Source of the DNA: Crocodylus rhombifer
Taxonomy: Eukaryota; Chordata; Crocodylia; Crocodylidae
Length of the DNA: 64,000 nt
Assembly: GCA_038503035.1 (NCBI GenBank)
Contig: JAVSML010001083.1
Location: 4,905 to 68,904, forward strand
Direction of reading: 5' to 3'
Shown here: piece by piece, positions 37,843 to 49,454 of the stretch
Layout: each line of letters opens with the position of its first letter
How positions within the stretch are numbered: position 1 is the stretch's first letter
Program-made: the position numbers and the translations under genes
The notes under the pieces: generated by a model
What the model saw: the letters and a program-made list of their open reading frames with translations, nothing else
Databases searched by the model: none
Told to the model about the DNA's origin: nothing

Positions 37843-38242
37843 GTAATGTGTCCAGGGCCTGGGTAGAGGTTACTGAGGGGCCCAGATGCTAGTGCCTGCC
37901 TGACTGTTAAGCCCCCAACTGAGGGGCTGGGGTTTTTGCTGTGAGTCTGTGGGGTGACAGGGCCTGGATCTGTCCCCAGAAGCTCTGGCATGACAGCAGC
38001 ACCCAGTGGCAAGACCCTTTATATTCCTCATGTTATCCCGAAACCTGGAATTGGGGAGCCACTGGGCTATTGAGAGAGAATGCTGCAGAGGCAGGAGTTT
38101 TCTCTGCACTTGTGTAGGCTTATTCAGCACTCACTCCCATACCTAGAAATACACCAGTCACCTTGCCAGCAAGTCTTGCTCCCTGTCCTACTGATCAGAC
38201 CACCCAGGGTTTCACTGGGACTTTCAGGGGCATTGTCTAGTA

Positions 38243-38411
38243 CAGTGGTCTCCAAAGTGGGGTGCGCAAGACGATCCATTGGGGTGCAGGAAGAAAATAT
38301 TAGAACTTCTATTTATAGTTTTATTTATATAAATATACATATATTGGGGGTGCGTGCTCAAAAATTTTTTACTGATAAGGATGTACGATCAAAAAAGTTT
38401 GGAGACCACTG
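38243..38411 (+). mobile_element. Short hAT-like element with 8-bp target duplication and known empty site
   Basis: The 169 bp element has inverted ends 'cagtggtctccaaa' and 'tttggagaccactg'. It is flanked by perfect 'gtctagta' duplications at 38,235-38,242 and 38,412-38,419. The paralogous intron of unit D has a single 'gtctagta' at 52,364-52,371 in otherwise matching sequence, which is the empty site. The interior is AT-rich without a transposase. Confidence 0.92.
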
Positions 38412-38992
38412 GTCTAGTAGACCAACAGTCCAGTAGTCCAACACCACTTTGTTTCCAAACAGTTTTATCCCATTTTGTTACTTGCATATTCATTATTTTC
38501 CTCATGGTGATTACTGTGCGACTGGCCATTTACAGGTTATTTATTTAACTGAGTTTTCACATTTGGGTATTTTGCTAAGACCCAGTCTGTACAAATGCAC
38601 CCAGACTGGTAGGCTTTCCTTATCACACTTCTCACACTTCTCTCTCCCACTCTCTCTCTCTGTCTGCACTTTGTCTTCTTGCTGTCTTTGACAGTATTTC
38701 CATTTGGATAAAACTTACAATGGTTTTGCTCAGCTTTAATCAACCAGCGGCTCTTTAGCAAGCTCAGTGTCTATGCAGGACTTTGTGGAAGTAGATGCTG
38801 GCAGTTTTTGTGGTGACACTGAGTGCTGCTGTGATCATGACAGATGCTGGAGTCCCGGTCACTCCTCTGTCATGCCTCCCATGAGCCTTTGTGCCCAAGA
38901 ATGGGCTGTTGCGGGTGTGTAGGCAATGGGTTTTCCTAGTGAGTTTGGGTTCGTTTTTATTTAGTTAACCCCAGGCTTCTGTCCCATTGTAG

Positions 38993-39030
38993 ATTCCCCT
39001 AACACAGAGGAGACCTGGCAGACAAGGTAC
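38993..39030 (+). pseudogene. Unit C remnant of the DSP exon
   Basis: A 'cccattgtag' acceptor is followed by 'DSPNTEETW' and then diverges into a short tail ending in TAA. Unit D has the full 90 bp exon ('DSPDTEETWDSSEDEGS'). Here the exon is cut after nine codons and joined to sequence that in D lies about 2.6 kb downstream, so a deletion is likely. Confidence 0.6.
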
Positions 39031-39494
39031 ATGCATTAACACCTGGCAGGCAAGGTGTTAATGCACGTATGCCTGTGACAGGACATTGGCACAGCACCAT
39101 GCAGGCTCCCCTAGGCCAATATGAGGTTTCCTTCATTTCTATTTCTCTTTTTCTACAGTGGTCAAAAGACACTTTACATGTTACATTCCACCATTGTCTT
39201 GACTGTCTTGATCCATCCTGTACCATGGCTTGCTCCACATCCTGATCCTGGGGGTTCCCATTCTGGCCTTATCCTGGTACTGGACTGTTCTCTACCTTGT
39301 ACAGCCATCTTCCCCACTCATCCTCTGGCTCACATGCCAAGTTCTGCTTATATGAGGAGTTAAGGCATCAGCCAGGTTTGCTGATTAGGCTGTCTCTGGC
39401 CAGTGCTTTAGCAGAAAAGCCTTTGTGTGAACATGTAGGTATTGATGGATGTTCCAGCAAGGCCTACAACCTGCGGATGTTATTCTCCTTCCAG

Positions 39495-39859
39495 CAGGTG
39501 CAGGGAGCCTGAGTATAGCTGAAGAGCAGCATCTTGAGGAAGGCCCTGTGAACCTGGAGCTGCTGAGGCCACCCCCACGAAGATCTGGGGAGAGGGGTCT
39601 CCTGACACATGTGCCAGGCCAAATGCATGAGAAGCAGGGCAGGAGCCCACAGGAAAGAAAGAATGTGGCTACGAGCAAGGTACAGGCTGCAGTGGAGTGT
39701 GAGCATGGAGCCAGGGTAAAGCCTGGCAAGAGTTGGGAGTGTGGGGAAGAACTAGAGGAGTGGAGAGAGCTAAAGACCCACAAGAAGAAGCTTCACCAGC
39801 AGGAGAGGCTGTATTCAAATGGAGCCAGCAAGGAGGGCTTATGGGGAAGCAGGAGCTAG
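39495..39859 (+). pseudogene. Unit C SCAN-module terminal linker exon without fingers
   Basis: A 'tccttccag' acceptor opens a phase-1 exon reading 'AGAGSLSIAEEQHLEEGP', then 'GERGLLTHVPGQMHEKQGR' and a lysine-rich end, with TAG at 39,857. It is the longest surviving copy of this exon. No finger follows before the stop. Confidence 0.65.
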
Positions 39860-40120
39860 CTACCAGCTAGGCTGGGACTGAAAGTACTGCCCTTGGCATC
39901 TGTGCTCCCTGCCTCTCGAAGCATGGGTACCCAGAAGAGAGCCAATACCAGGGAGCACAGGGTGAGAGTCACCTCAGCTGAGCCCACCAGGTTCCTCCTA
40001 AGAAGGGTGGAGGGGCTCTGCACTTAAGTCCAGCAGGGTCCCTCCAACCCAGCCAGTGCCAGGGCAGGATCATGAGCTGGCAGTTTTCTTGGAGCGAATA
40101 GTGTTTCTGAGTCCTGGAGA

Positions 40121-40881
40121 ATCATAGATTCATAGATTTTAGGGTTGGAAGGGACCTATTAGATCATCAAGTCTGACCCCCTGCCTAGGGTAGGAAAGAG
40201 TGTTGGGGTCAGGTGACCCCAGCCAGGTGTTTGTCCAATCTCCTCTTAAATACCTCCAAGGAAAGGGACAGCACCACCTCCCTTGGAAACGCATTCCTTA
40301 TTTTGGCAACCCTCACTTTAAAGATTTTTTTCCTGATGTCGAACCTAAATTTGCTCTCCTTCAGTTTGTGGCCAGTGCTTCTAGTTACCCCAGTGGGTGC
40401 CCTGGTAAACATCGTATCTCCTATTTCCTGCTGTCCCCCCCAATGAGCTTGTAGATGGCCACAATATTACCTCTCAGCCTTCTCTTACGGTGGCCTAAAG
40501 AGATTTGGGTCCCTCAATGTGTCCTTGTAGGGTTTTTCTTGTAACCCTTTAACCAGACAGGCGGCCCTCTTCTGAACCCTTTCCAGGTTATCTACATCCC
40601 TTTTGAAGTGCAGCACCCAAAACTGGACTCAGTACTCCAGCTGCAGCCTAACCAATGCTGCATAAAGGGGAAGTATCACTTTCTTAGACCTGTTTGTGAT
40701 GCACCTACTTATGCAAGGAAGATCGCAGTCAGCTTTACTTATTACTTGATCACATTGGTGTCTCATGTTCATTTTGGAGTTGACTACAACTCTGAGATCC
40801 CTCTCCGCTGTTGCATTACTCAGTGTGATACCTCCCAAGCTATAGGTGTGTTGATGATTCTTCCTCCCTAGGTGCAACACA
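40121..40881 (-). repeat. CR1 LINE 3' fragment
   Basis: The minus sense shows the 3' terminus ('atagattcatagatttt' on plus), the tail motif 'GHKLKESKFRFDIRKK' and, further 5', 'LHLGRKNHQHTYSLGG', which is the end of the CR1 reverse-transcriptase region. It interrupts the intron before KRAB-A in unit C. Confidence 0.85.
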
Positions 40882-41640
40882 TCAGCCTACCAGAAAGGGA
40901 AATGAATCCCAGTCTCCTTGCACCACTGTCTGACTGGGATGAAGGACAAATTCCCAGACCTGCTTATATCTGGCATACTGTTCTCCCCTGGCCTGAGCCC
41001 TCAGGTGTGACGTGCCCAAGGGAAATGGACACTGTGATCTGGAGAGCTGTAATATCATTGTCTCTGTACATGGAGTTAGAATGCCACAGCCCCCTCTTTC
41101 TCCTGCTTTCAGGCTGAGTTTCCATTGAGTCCCACCTGCTTCATCCCAGCCTAGGTCATTGGGGATCTCCATTCCTTGTTCCTGGCTCTGCTCCTTCCCC
41201 AACCTTGCGTTTCCATTCCACAGCTGCACACAACAGGGATGGTTGTAGGAGCCCCAGATCATGTAGGATATTGGCAGGGTGGTTCCCTTTGTTTTGTTGG
41301 GGAAGTAAATCTCCTGGGATTTAGGGCCTGCAAGGCTCCTCACCCCATACCCTCATGAGGAAAATAGAAGACTTCTTCTATCACCAACAGCCAGTGTTTC
41401 CTGGGTGGTGTCTAGTGGAGCAGAGTGAATTCCCAGGGTCCCCCTCCTACGCAGGGTGTTCTCCCTGTGAGAGACTGCTGTGAAAACAGGTTCCCCATGG
41501 GAAACTCGGGGCTCCTGGACTGCAATCTCTGCTGGTAACATTAGGATGGCAATGTCTCCCTTGTAGGTACAGCATTATGTTGGCAGAGGGAATAGCTACA
41601 CTGGCTCCCTGGATGATGTGAGCTAAAACACACAAACATA
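40882..41640. repeat. Old repeat block shared with units B and D
   Basis: This matches 26,690-27,270 in inverted orientation. Its right part (41,440-41,620) also resembles 57,420-57,600 of unit D, where it continues into a CR1 endonuclease region. It predates the duplication of the units. Confidence 0.5.
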
Positions 41641-41763
41641 CTGCCCTGTCCTAAGAGCTGTATCCAAGCTGACCCTTTGTGGAGCATGTGTCAGCTGAGG
41701 AGTAAGATCTAGGTTTGTTTAGGCTGGAGCAGGAGACTGATGGTGTAATGCTTCCAGCTGCAG

Positions 41764-41890
41764 CTCCCGGAGGCCTTTGAGGACGTGGCTGTGTACTTCA
41801 CACGAGAGGAGTGGGAGCTGCTGGAAGCTTCGGACAAGGGGCTTTACCAGGACCAGATGCTGAGGAATTACCAAGCACTTGTTTCCCTGG
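41764..41890 (+). pseudogene. Unit C KRAB-A box exon
   Basis: This 127 bp exon has a 'cttccagctgcag' acceptor and a 'gtaacg' donor. It encodes an intact KRAB-A box, '[20 protein letters not shown]' to '[12 protein letters not shown]', with 'DV', 'EEW' and 'ML' preserved. The exon could still be expressed. It is called pseudogene because the finger exon downstream is destroyed. Only a short KRAB-like peptide could be made. Confidence 0.8.
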
Positions 41891-42639
41891 GTAACGTTCT
41901 GATTCTTGTTTCCTCCCAGAGCTGTGAGAGATCAGAAATGTCCCATGCTTCTCCTTGTTCCCTTACAGTCATATCATTGTGCATTTTTTGCTGGTGGTTT
42001 AAATGTAATTTTGCCCCACTGCCCTGTCATCACTCAGGTCTCTTGTCCACTTCGTGTTTTCATATCCTCTGGTGGAAATCCATGTCACCTGTCCTCACCT
42101 TTGTGCCTCCAAAAAAAAAGTTGTTGGCGGTACAAAGGTGAAGCAAAAAGCCTCTGTTGCACCACAGATGCATACGAGTCATGGCCTCAATAATACCAGT
42201 AATGGATTGTACCACTCAGTTGTGGCTGGATGTCTGCTTGGTGGCAGAAACTCTCTCCAGCTGCTCTGGAGGCTTCAGGGCCCAATCCTGTAAACCTCTT
42301 GAATATCCAGGCAGGATTGGGCCCCTGTAGCCCCTGCCTGGCTTTTCCCTATTTAAGAGATGCGCCCTGGGGAATCTTGAGGTGCATCTCATTAAACGCA
42401 GAAAGCCAGGATTTGTCCACTTATGGAGACACACCCCTGGGATCTCTAGAAGTAGGGAAAGCTGAGTGTTCCCACTTGAAGAGGCAGGCTGGGGAGAGTC
42501 CGGGGACACATCTCTTTAAGCAAGGAAAGCCTGGGATGCTTTGGATTGTGCATTCCTTGGGTCTTTCACCACGCTAGGTGGTTTGATGACATCTGTTTCT
42601 ACCCTTAATCCCCTTTCTCCTTTTTAACTTGCATTGGCT

Positions 42640-44850
42640 GGTAATCAATGGAGGTGGTAGCGGCAGTTGCTGTTGCAACCCACGGCTTTTCCATTTCCTC
42701 AGCTTCTCTAGCGACACTTATCCATGTGATGGAACATGGGTATTTCTAATAGAGAGCCCTTCTAAGTTTCCCTCCACATTACTTTCTAGCATCTTCATCA
42801 CCGTGGACCAGTACGTGTTTTGCCATTCTGTGATGTTGTCTTCTGCTAGAATTGCTCTTCATACTGGGAATCTCTTTGTAAAAATCACAGGACCCATGGT
42901 GCAGATGATTTAAGATCATCTTTGGTGACATCCATCCCTGTGAGTAAAGGGACATTGGCTGAATGCAGAGCCCTGATGAAAAACACTTTTCACTTCCAAA
43001 GCATCTTTATTACAGGTGTTGGTTCTGATTTATGTGGAGAAGGATGTACATAACTTTTAGTAGTCAAGTGTTCCTTTCTAGTGATTCTTTGACCTCTGCT
43101 AAAGATCTTCCTTGGGGACCTGCACAAATGCTTTTTTGCCTCATATCTAAAGGGGTTTTAAACCCCATTTTTTTTATGTTCTGGGCTTTCCTTATTGATT
43201 AGTGACACTCTTTACTTTTCTCAAGCTAAACTGAGTATCCCTAATCTGTGCATTCCCCGTTGACTCTGGCTGCAATAATTGATCATCAGTTTGGAGTAAG
43301 TGGCTAAGTCATTTTTGTTCTCCTGTCATTGGAACTTTGGTAGTTACTCCCTTTCTGTTTGAAGGAGAAAAGTAATATAATTAATCACCATTCATTTCAA
43401 GTCTTCTCTATCTTGTAAGTTTCCTTCATTAAATACACAAGCACCATTCCCCTTCATCTCCTAATGCTTCAGGAACTTCCAGTGGTTGAATATATGCACC
43501 TACTGTTTAACTTCTTTTCTTGCTTGCTTTCAACTTATGTACAACTCTCCTGATTTCCGTCACACTGTATATTGGAATTTCAACTCAATTTACAGCATCG
43601 ATGGATGCAAATGTTCCTTGGGATATTCTCCCTCTCAATAAAATCTCAAAACATGATATCTCTTTCAGATTACATGTCCATCCTCCTTTCTCATCGGTAA
43701 TAGCATTGGATACAACATTATCCAAGTCTTTTGTTGAATCATTATGGGTTTGAAGACAGGATATCAGTTGTGTTCTTATCCTCTCTAGTGTTCACTTTTC
43801 TGTACAAGCTACTTCTCTTGCTACTGTTGTAATAGTTCTTGTCATTTCTGCATAAAGGACTTGGTGTCAATCCCCTTTTGTCTCTTCTCAAAGACTTCCC
43901 TATTTACTTTGAAACCTAATGAAACCTCCATTTCTCACCTGGTGTGTCTTACATGATTGGGTTTTTTCAAATACATCTTCACCAGCTGTAAGTAAAGTTG
44001 CCTTCCCTGAATCTCAAAGTGAATTTGTATTAAGCTCTCTATATTATAAGACTGTTGGTCAACTTTGTTACAAAGCCCAGGCTTTCTGTTTAAGCCATCT
44101 TCCACGATTTTTTTCTTTCCCTGACATTTTCTTTCTGTATTTTATCTTTGAGAATAGGCCAAAGTCGGCAAGTGTGGTACTGTGTGGGAATGTGTTGTTT
44201 TGACAAGGTATCAGCCTTTGAGATTGGTTATATCTCTGGTTTCAGTCATTGTGCAACCTATTTTTATTGAATGACAGTCTCTTTTGAATGTGATCATCAT
44301 CAGCCATCTCCTGGAAAACTGGGTGGACCAGTACCATAATACTGACTTTCTTACTGAGAAAAATGTGTTGTCTTCCTTCTTTTATCCATATCCACAAACC
44401 CAGTAGTCTATATCCTAAGTACATGTCCATATATACGTCACCTCTTGTAAAGATTCTACCCATTGGGTGAAAAGGCTGCTATAGTTTCCTCTACGGTTGT
44501 TATTAATTCATCTTTTTTCTGTATGGAGCCAAAATGAATTACTTTTCTGATATCCAAGCTTTTGTTGTCCTCAGTCTGTCATTGATTCTTCACTTGCAAA
44601 CTTTTATTGAAAATAAACCCTTTCCATTTTTTTTCTGGAATTACCCTAATCAGATCATTTTGGTCAATGGCTATGAACATGTTCACTGTCTCTCTATTCA
44701 TACCAGTACCTTGAAAAGCTATAAAAGCATTCTGTCTTCCTTTTTGCACATCATAGATCACTGCATCTCTGCCCGCCTTCCTTAGTGCTACTGTGAGTTT
44801 ATTACCATATATATACTTCAGAGGGTTTGATGATTTATATTTCATGTAAC
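42640..44850 (-). repeat. Decayed RTE-class LINE relic, unit C intron
   Basis: Minus-strand frames with stops read 'GVTTKVPMTGEQ', 'KAFVQVPKEDL' and 'VFHQGSAF', matching RTE-class reverse-transcriptase landmarks in order. The same relic occurs in A and B. Upstream minus frames at 44,463-44,242 and 44,845-44,579 are open for 73 and 88 codons and may be its 5' part. I cannot assign them to a domain. Confidence 0.65.
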
Positions 44851-44934
44851 CATTGTTCCACTTACTTGGGTGACCAAAGCCATAATCTATTGAAGGTTTC
44901 TATCTGTAGTGGCTTCTCTTTTATTCTAAATGTC

Positions 44935-45085
44935 CTCCTTTTCTTTTCCTTTTGAGACCCCATTAGATGTTTAAGTCCATTAGATCCTTTCTCCAGATCC
45001 GAAATGAGTAGTGGATAGTGGAGTAATCACACACTATATGCTCCCAAGAACAGGATACAGAGCTCCCACACCAGCTGAAATGTTC
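44935..45085 (+). pseudogene. Partial tandem duplicate of the unit C 117 bp exon edge
   Basis: Sequence ending 'gctcccaagaacag/gatacagagctcccacacc' repeats the intron end and first ~25 bases of the real exon at 45,686 ('ctccccaacacag/gatatcgaggtcccacacc'). The upstream 'ccccattaga..ttaagtcca' also recurs at about 45,113. The copy stops within the exon, so it is a dead acceptor decoy. Confidence 0.65.
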
Positions 45086-45173
45086 TCCTTCTTAAGTGTC
45101 CTCCCTTGAGTCCCCATTAGAATATTTGAGTCTATTGAATCCTTAATCCAAATCCCAATCGGGCACTGGATAA

Positions 45174-45645
45174 TAGAGGTGTGCAAAGTGGGCAGCATTT
45201 GATTCGAATTTGGCCTGATTTGGGGGACAGTGATCACTGTCCTGATTCAGTTTGGCCTCATCTGAAGATTTGATTCTGATTTGTAGCATCAGCGATTTGG
45301 CCATAGACACAGCTTTATATGTTTTTTTCTACATACCTTGAGGTACCAGGCGTGGCTCATGAACACTGAGATGGTGGGGTGGATGGAGTGTCCCATAGGA
45401 ATGCAGGTGGGCCCTACCGTGTGCTTGGTGGCACGCCGGGAAGTGGACCAGAAGTATTTCCAAGCATATAAAGCTGTGTCTATAGCTGAATTGTTGAATC
45501 TCTCTGAATCGAATCGAAGGCTTCTGATTCAATTCAGAGAGATTAATGGGTCTCCTGATTCGATTTGGATACGGAGATTTGGCTGCTGAATTGGGCTGAA
45601 TCTCCTCCGAATCGAATCAGCGACCGAACCTTTGCACAGCCCTAC
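45174..45645 (+). mobile_element. hAT-like short element next to the unit C 117 bp exon
   Basis: Inverted ends are 'aggtgtgcaaag' and 'ctttgcacagccct'. The interior is built of 'gattcgaat' / 'attcgatt' motifs and a palindromic 'ttgaatctctctgaatcg' core. Unit B has no such insertion at the matching place (about 22,935-22,960). The target duplication is not clear. It ends about 40 bp before the exon. Confidence 0.65.
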
Positions 45646-45685
45646 AGCCGTGGAATAACCAGCCTCTATACACTCCCCAACACAG

Positions 45686-45802
45686 GATATCGAGGTCCCA
45701 CACCAGACCTAATCTGCCGCATCCAGCAAGGAGAGATGGAGCTCTGGATCCGTGATGATGAAGAAGCTGGAGAAAGCTTGTTGTCTGAGGACTTGTCCCC
45801 AA
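45686..45802 (+). pseudogene. Unit C 117 bp KRAB-B-position exon
   Basis: The exon is 117 bp with a 'ccaacacag' acceptor. It encodes 'YRGPTPDLICRIQQGEMELW' and an acidic tail ending 'SEDLSP'. Its last base is A, giving 'ccaa/gtgagt' where B has 'ccag/gtgagt', a weaker donor. Phase agrees with KRAB-A and with the finger exon. Confidence 0.8.
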
Positions 45803-46776
45803 GTGAGTTTTGAAAATCCCTGTCCTCTTCTTGCCCACACCTCATCTGTGAACCTCTTTATACGCAGGGGGAAACCTGAACACCTGCCTTGAGCTACTGC
45901 CACAATGTTTTAAAATTGCACAGCTTAGCCAGATCTGTGTTGTGCCAGCAGGTGTGTGCATTGACTACTTGCAGTTCAGTGGTGCAGGGACAGGAGACTG
46001 ATCCCTTATTCTTCGCCTACTTAGGGCTTTTCAGGTAGGAAATCTGCCTTCAATCCTCATATCCTCCTCTCAGGCATTTTGGCAAGGATTTCTGTCGTGG
46101 ATGGGAGGTGCTGCCCACTGGGAAGTACTAAAAGGCTAGGGACAAAGCCTAGCCTGTCTTGATTTGAGGCACAAATCTGTTATCTCTGGGGTACCATGAG
46201 CTTAAGTTTCCATCTTCCCTCAGCAATGCAAGAGTTGATAGGCCAGCCCACGGTAGCCATAGCTCTGTTATACTCTCTGACAGGGCATGATCTCATTTGT
46301 ATTGCTCCATGACAACTGTCAGAATTGGCAGAAACCCTGTGGGTGCTATTAAGGATTGGGCTGCAGAGAGGCTGATGCTCTGCTACCCACTGTTACTAGT
46401 CCTGTTGCTTAGTTTGAACTGGAACTCTGCTCCTCCTCTCTGGAACAGTCAGAGGAATAAAGCAGTATTCGGTCAATACCTCCAGCTCTATGAAATGCCT
46501 GCTAGATGCAGTTGGGATTTGCAAGCTTTCCTTCTTTGGGGAATACAAACACTTCTTTGTTTCCACCAGAATTGTCCACGTTCTGCTCCATAACTAGGCA
46601 CAAGGGATACAAGCTGTGAGACCAGAGACAAGGAGTCCACATTAAATTGGACCTCTTGTTTTCACAGAGGTACCTAGGCCCAACCAGGGTCTGGGGCACA
46701 TCCCAGCATGGAGGAATAGCAGATCTTTCCCTTTACCAGCTGGAGCAAGACTAATTTTTGGGGTCTCATCTTCCAG

Positions 46777-49410
46777 CAAATGCTGAGTCACTGGGCAGAG
46801 CTGAGCAGCAGCAGTCTCATGAGGAAGGGCCTGCCAACCTGAAGCTGTTTCAGGCTGGAAACCAGCTCCCCACCAAACAGAGACAGAGAACAGTGGAGAC
46901 TGAAAGGAGCAGGGAAGGATTTGAAGGGCAGAAATACCTGAAGAGCCTCAAAGGCATGGTTCTCTGCAGGCAGGGGTGCATATATGTGAAGAGCCCGGTG
47001 AGAACTCTTGGGACAAAAAGCAACTTGGGGTCCACAGGGGAACCACAGGGAGGGAAAATGTCCAGCTATGTGCTGAGTGTGGGGACAGCTTCCACCATCC
47101 ACGCCCTCTCCTCAGGCACCAGAAAATGTATTCAGTGGTGCACCCCCACCTCTACCCAGAGCGGGGGAAGAGCTTTATCTCGCTAAGCAACCTCTGAGTT
47201 CATGAGGTCATGCACATGGAGGAGCAGCTGTACCGCTGTCCTGAGTGCAAGAAGACCTTCACCAGGTGTGATTACCTCCAAAGCCACATATGCATGTACG
47301 CATGGGAGAAGCCATTCTCCTTCCTGCATTTTGGAAGAGCTTCACCAAGAGCTTCAAGCTGATGCAGCATCTGTATGTGCAAACAGGAGAAGCCTTTCTC
47401 CTGCAGCCACTGTGGGAAAATTTTTGCATAGATCTCCCATCTGGCCAATCACCTGTGTGTTCATATAGACAAGAAACCATTTGGCTGCAGCCAGTGCAGG
47501 AAGACCTTCAGGCAGAGCTCCAACCTTACCTATCACCTGCATAAGCACTTGGGGGAGAAACCCTTCCCCTGCAGCCACTGTGGGAAGAGCTTCATTCAGA
47601 CCTCCTATTTCACCAGTCACTTACAAAAAGCTGTACTCCTGCAGCAGGTGTAGGAAGAGCTTCACACTCAGCCCCATACTCACCACACACATGCGTATGC
47701 ACTTGGGGGAGAAATCATTTTTCTGCACCCAGTGTGAGCAGAGTTTGAGCAACAGCTCTGCAGTTTCTCAACAACTGCAGTTGCGCATGGGTGAGAAACC
47801 GTCTTCTTGCACCCGCTGTGGGAGGAGCTTCACAAAGAGCTGCAAACTCACAAGCCACCTGCATGTGCACAGTGGGGAGAAACCTTTTTCTTGCACTCAG
47901 CATGGGAAGACTTTCACCAAGAGATACTCCCTCATACAACACCCCCATGTGCACACAGGGGGAGAAGCCCTTTTGTAGCTGATATGGAAAGAGCTTCATG
48001 CAGAGCTCCATACTTACCAGTCACCTGAGTGTGCACACAGGGGAAAAACCCTTCTCCTGCAGCTACTGTGGGAAGAACTTTGTGCAGAGCTCCAACCTCA
48101 CCAGTCACCGGCATATGCACACAGGGGAGAAGCTGTTCTCCTACAGCCAGTGTGGCAAAATCTTCAGCAACAGGTCAACGCTCACACATCACCTGCACGT
48201 GGGTGAAAAGCCATTCTCCTGGGACCAGTGTGAGAAAAGTTTCATAAGGAACTCCAGACTCTCACAAGTCATCTATGCATGCACATGGGGAAAAAGCTGT
48301 TCCCTTGCACCCAGTCTGAGAAGAGCTTCAATGAGAGGTCAGTGCTCACGAGTCATCTGCGTGTGCACACAGGGAAGAAAACGTTTTCTTGCACCCAGTG
48401 TGGGAAGACCTTCGCACAGATCTCCATACTCAGGCAGCACCTGCGCATACACACAAGGGAGACTCTGTTCTGTGCCCACTGCGGGATGGGTTTCATTGAG
48501 AGGTCCAAACTTGCCAAACACCTATGCGTGTACACAGGGGAGAAACATTCTCCTGCCCACAGTGTGGAAAGAGCTTCTTTGATAGCTCAACACTCACGCG
48601 GCACCTGCGTGTGCACATAGGGGAGAAGCCGTTCTCTTGCGGTCAGTGTGGAAAGAGCTTCACACAAAGCTCCAAGTTCACACAGCATCTGTGCTTGCAC
48701 ACAGAGAAACCGTTCTCCTGAAGCCAGTGCAGGAAGGACTTCATGCAGAGCTCCAACCTCATTAATCGCTTGTGTGTGAATGCAGGAAAGAAACCATTCT
48801 CTTGCATCCAACGTGAGAACTGCACCAAGACTCGTGAGCATTGAGATCATCTGTGTATGCCTGTGAGGGAGAAACCATTTCCTTGTACCCAGGGTTAGAA
48901 GAACTTCACGTAGAGCTGTGCTCTGGCCTGTGTGCACCTATATGTGCACACAGGCAAGAGGCAGTTCTGCTTGTAGTATTAGAAGATCTTTCCTAGAGGC
49001 TGAAACTGGATGAAGAATCTGCACCCGCATGCAAGGGAGACACTTTTTTTTTCTTGCTTGTGGTGTGGGAAAAGCTTCAGTGACACTTGCACATTCATCA
49101 ACCACCAACAGAAGCACGCAAGGGAGAATCCATTCTGCTGCAGCCAGCGTGGAAAGAGTTTTGTGCACATCTTCATGTTCACCAACCGCCTGTGCCTGCA
49201 CATGGGGGAGAAACTGCTTCTGCACTCTGGGTGACAAGAGCCTCACCTACAGGTGGTTGCTTACCTAGCACCAGTGCATGCACAGGGGGGAGAGGCCATA
49301 CCCCTGTGCCCCATGTCAGTAGTGTTTCTGGGAGAACTGTGCCCTGAGCAGGCACCAATGAACCCATGGGAGCAGGATTATCATGCTGAATGGGGGGGGG
49401 ACAGATTTCA
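46777..49410 (+). pseudogene. Unit C zinc-finger exon, heavily decayed
   Basis: A 'catcttccag' acceptor leads into '[18 protein letters not shown]', the same linker as in unit B. A frameshift near 46,970 and a TGA at 47,195-47,197 follow. From there to about 49,400, C2H2 fingers with 'CGKSF' cores and 'HTGEKPF' linkers can be traced in all three plus frames in turn, with many frameshifts and stops. Open runs of two to six fingers survive (for example 47,998-48,270 and 48,279-48,540). The end matches the tail after the last finger of unit B. The original array was larger than twenty fingers. Confidence 0.85.
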
Positions 49411-49454
49411 GTTCCTGCTACACCTGGGCAGTAGGAGTGAGGGCCCCGCCCCTA

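Noticed and set aside
45034..45589. Open frames on both strands around 45.0-45.6 kb
   Set aside because: They fall in the inverted-ended short element and the duplicated intron edge before the 117 bp exon.
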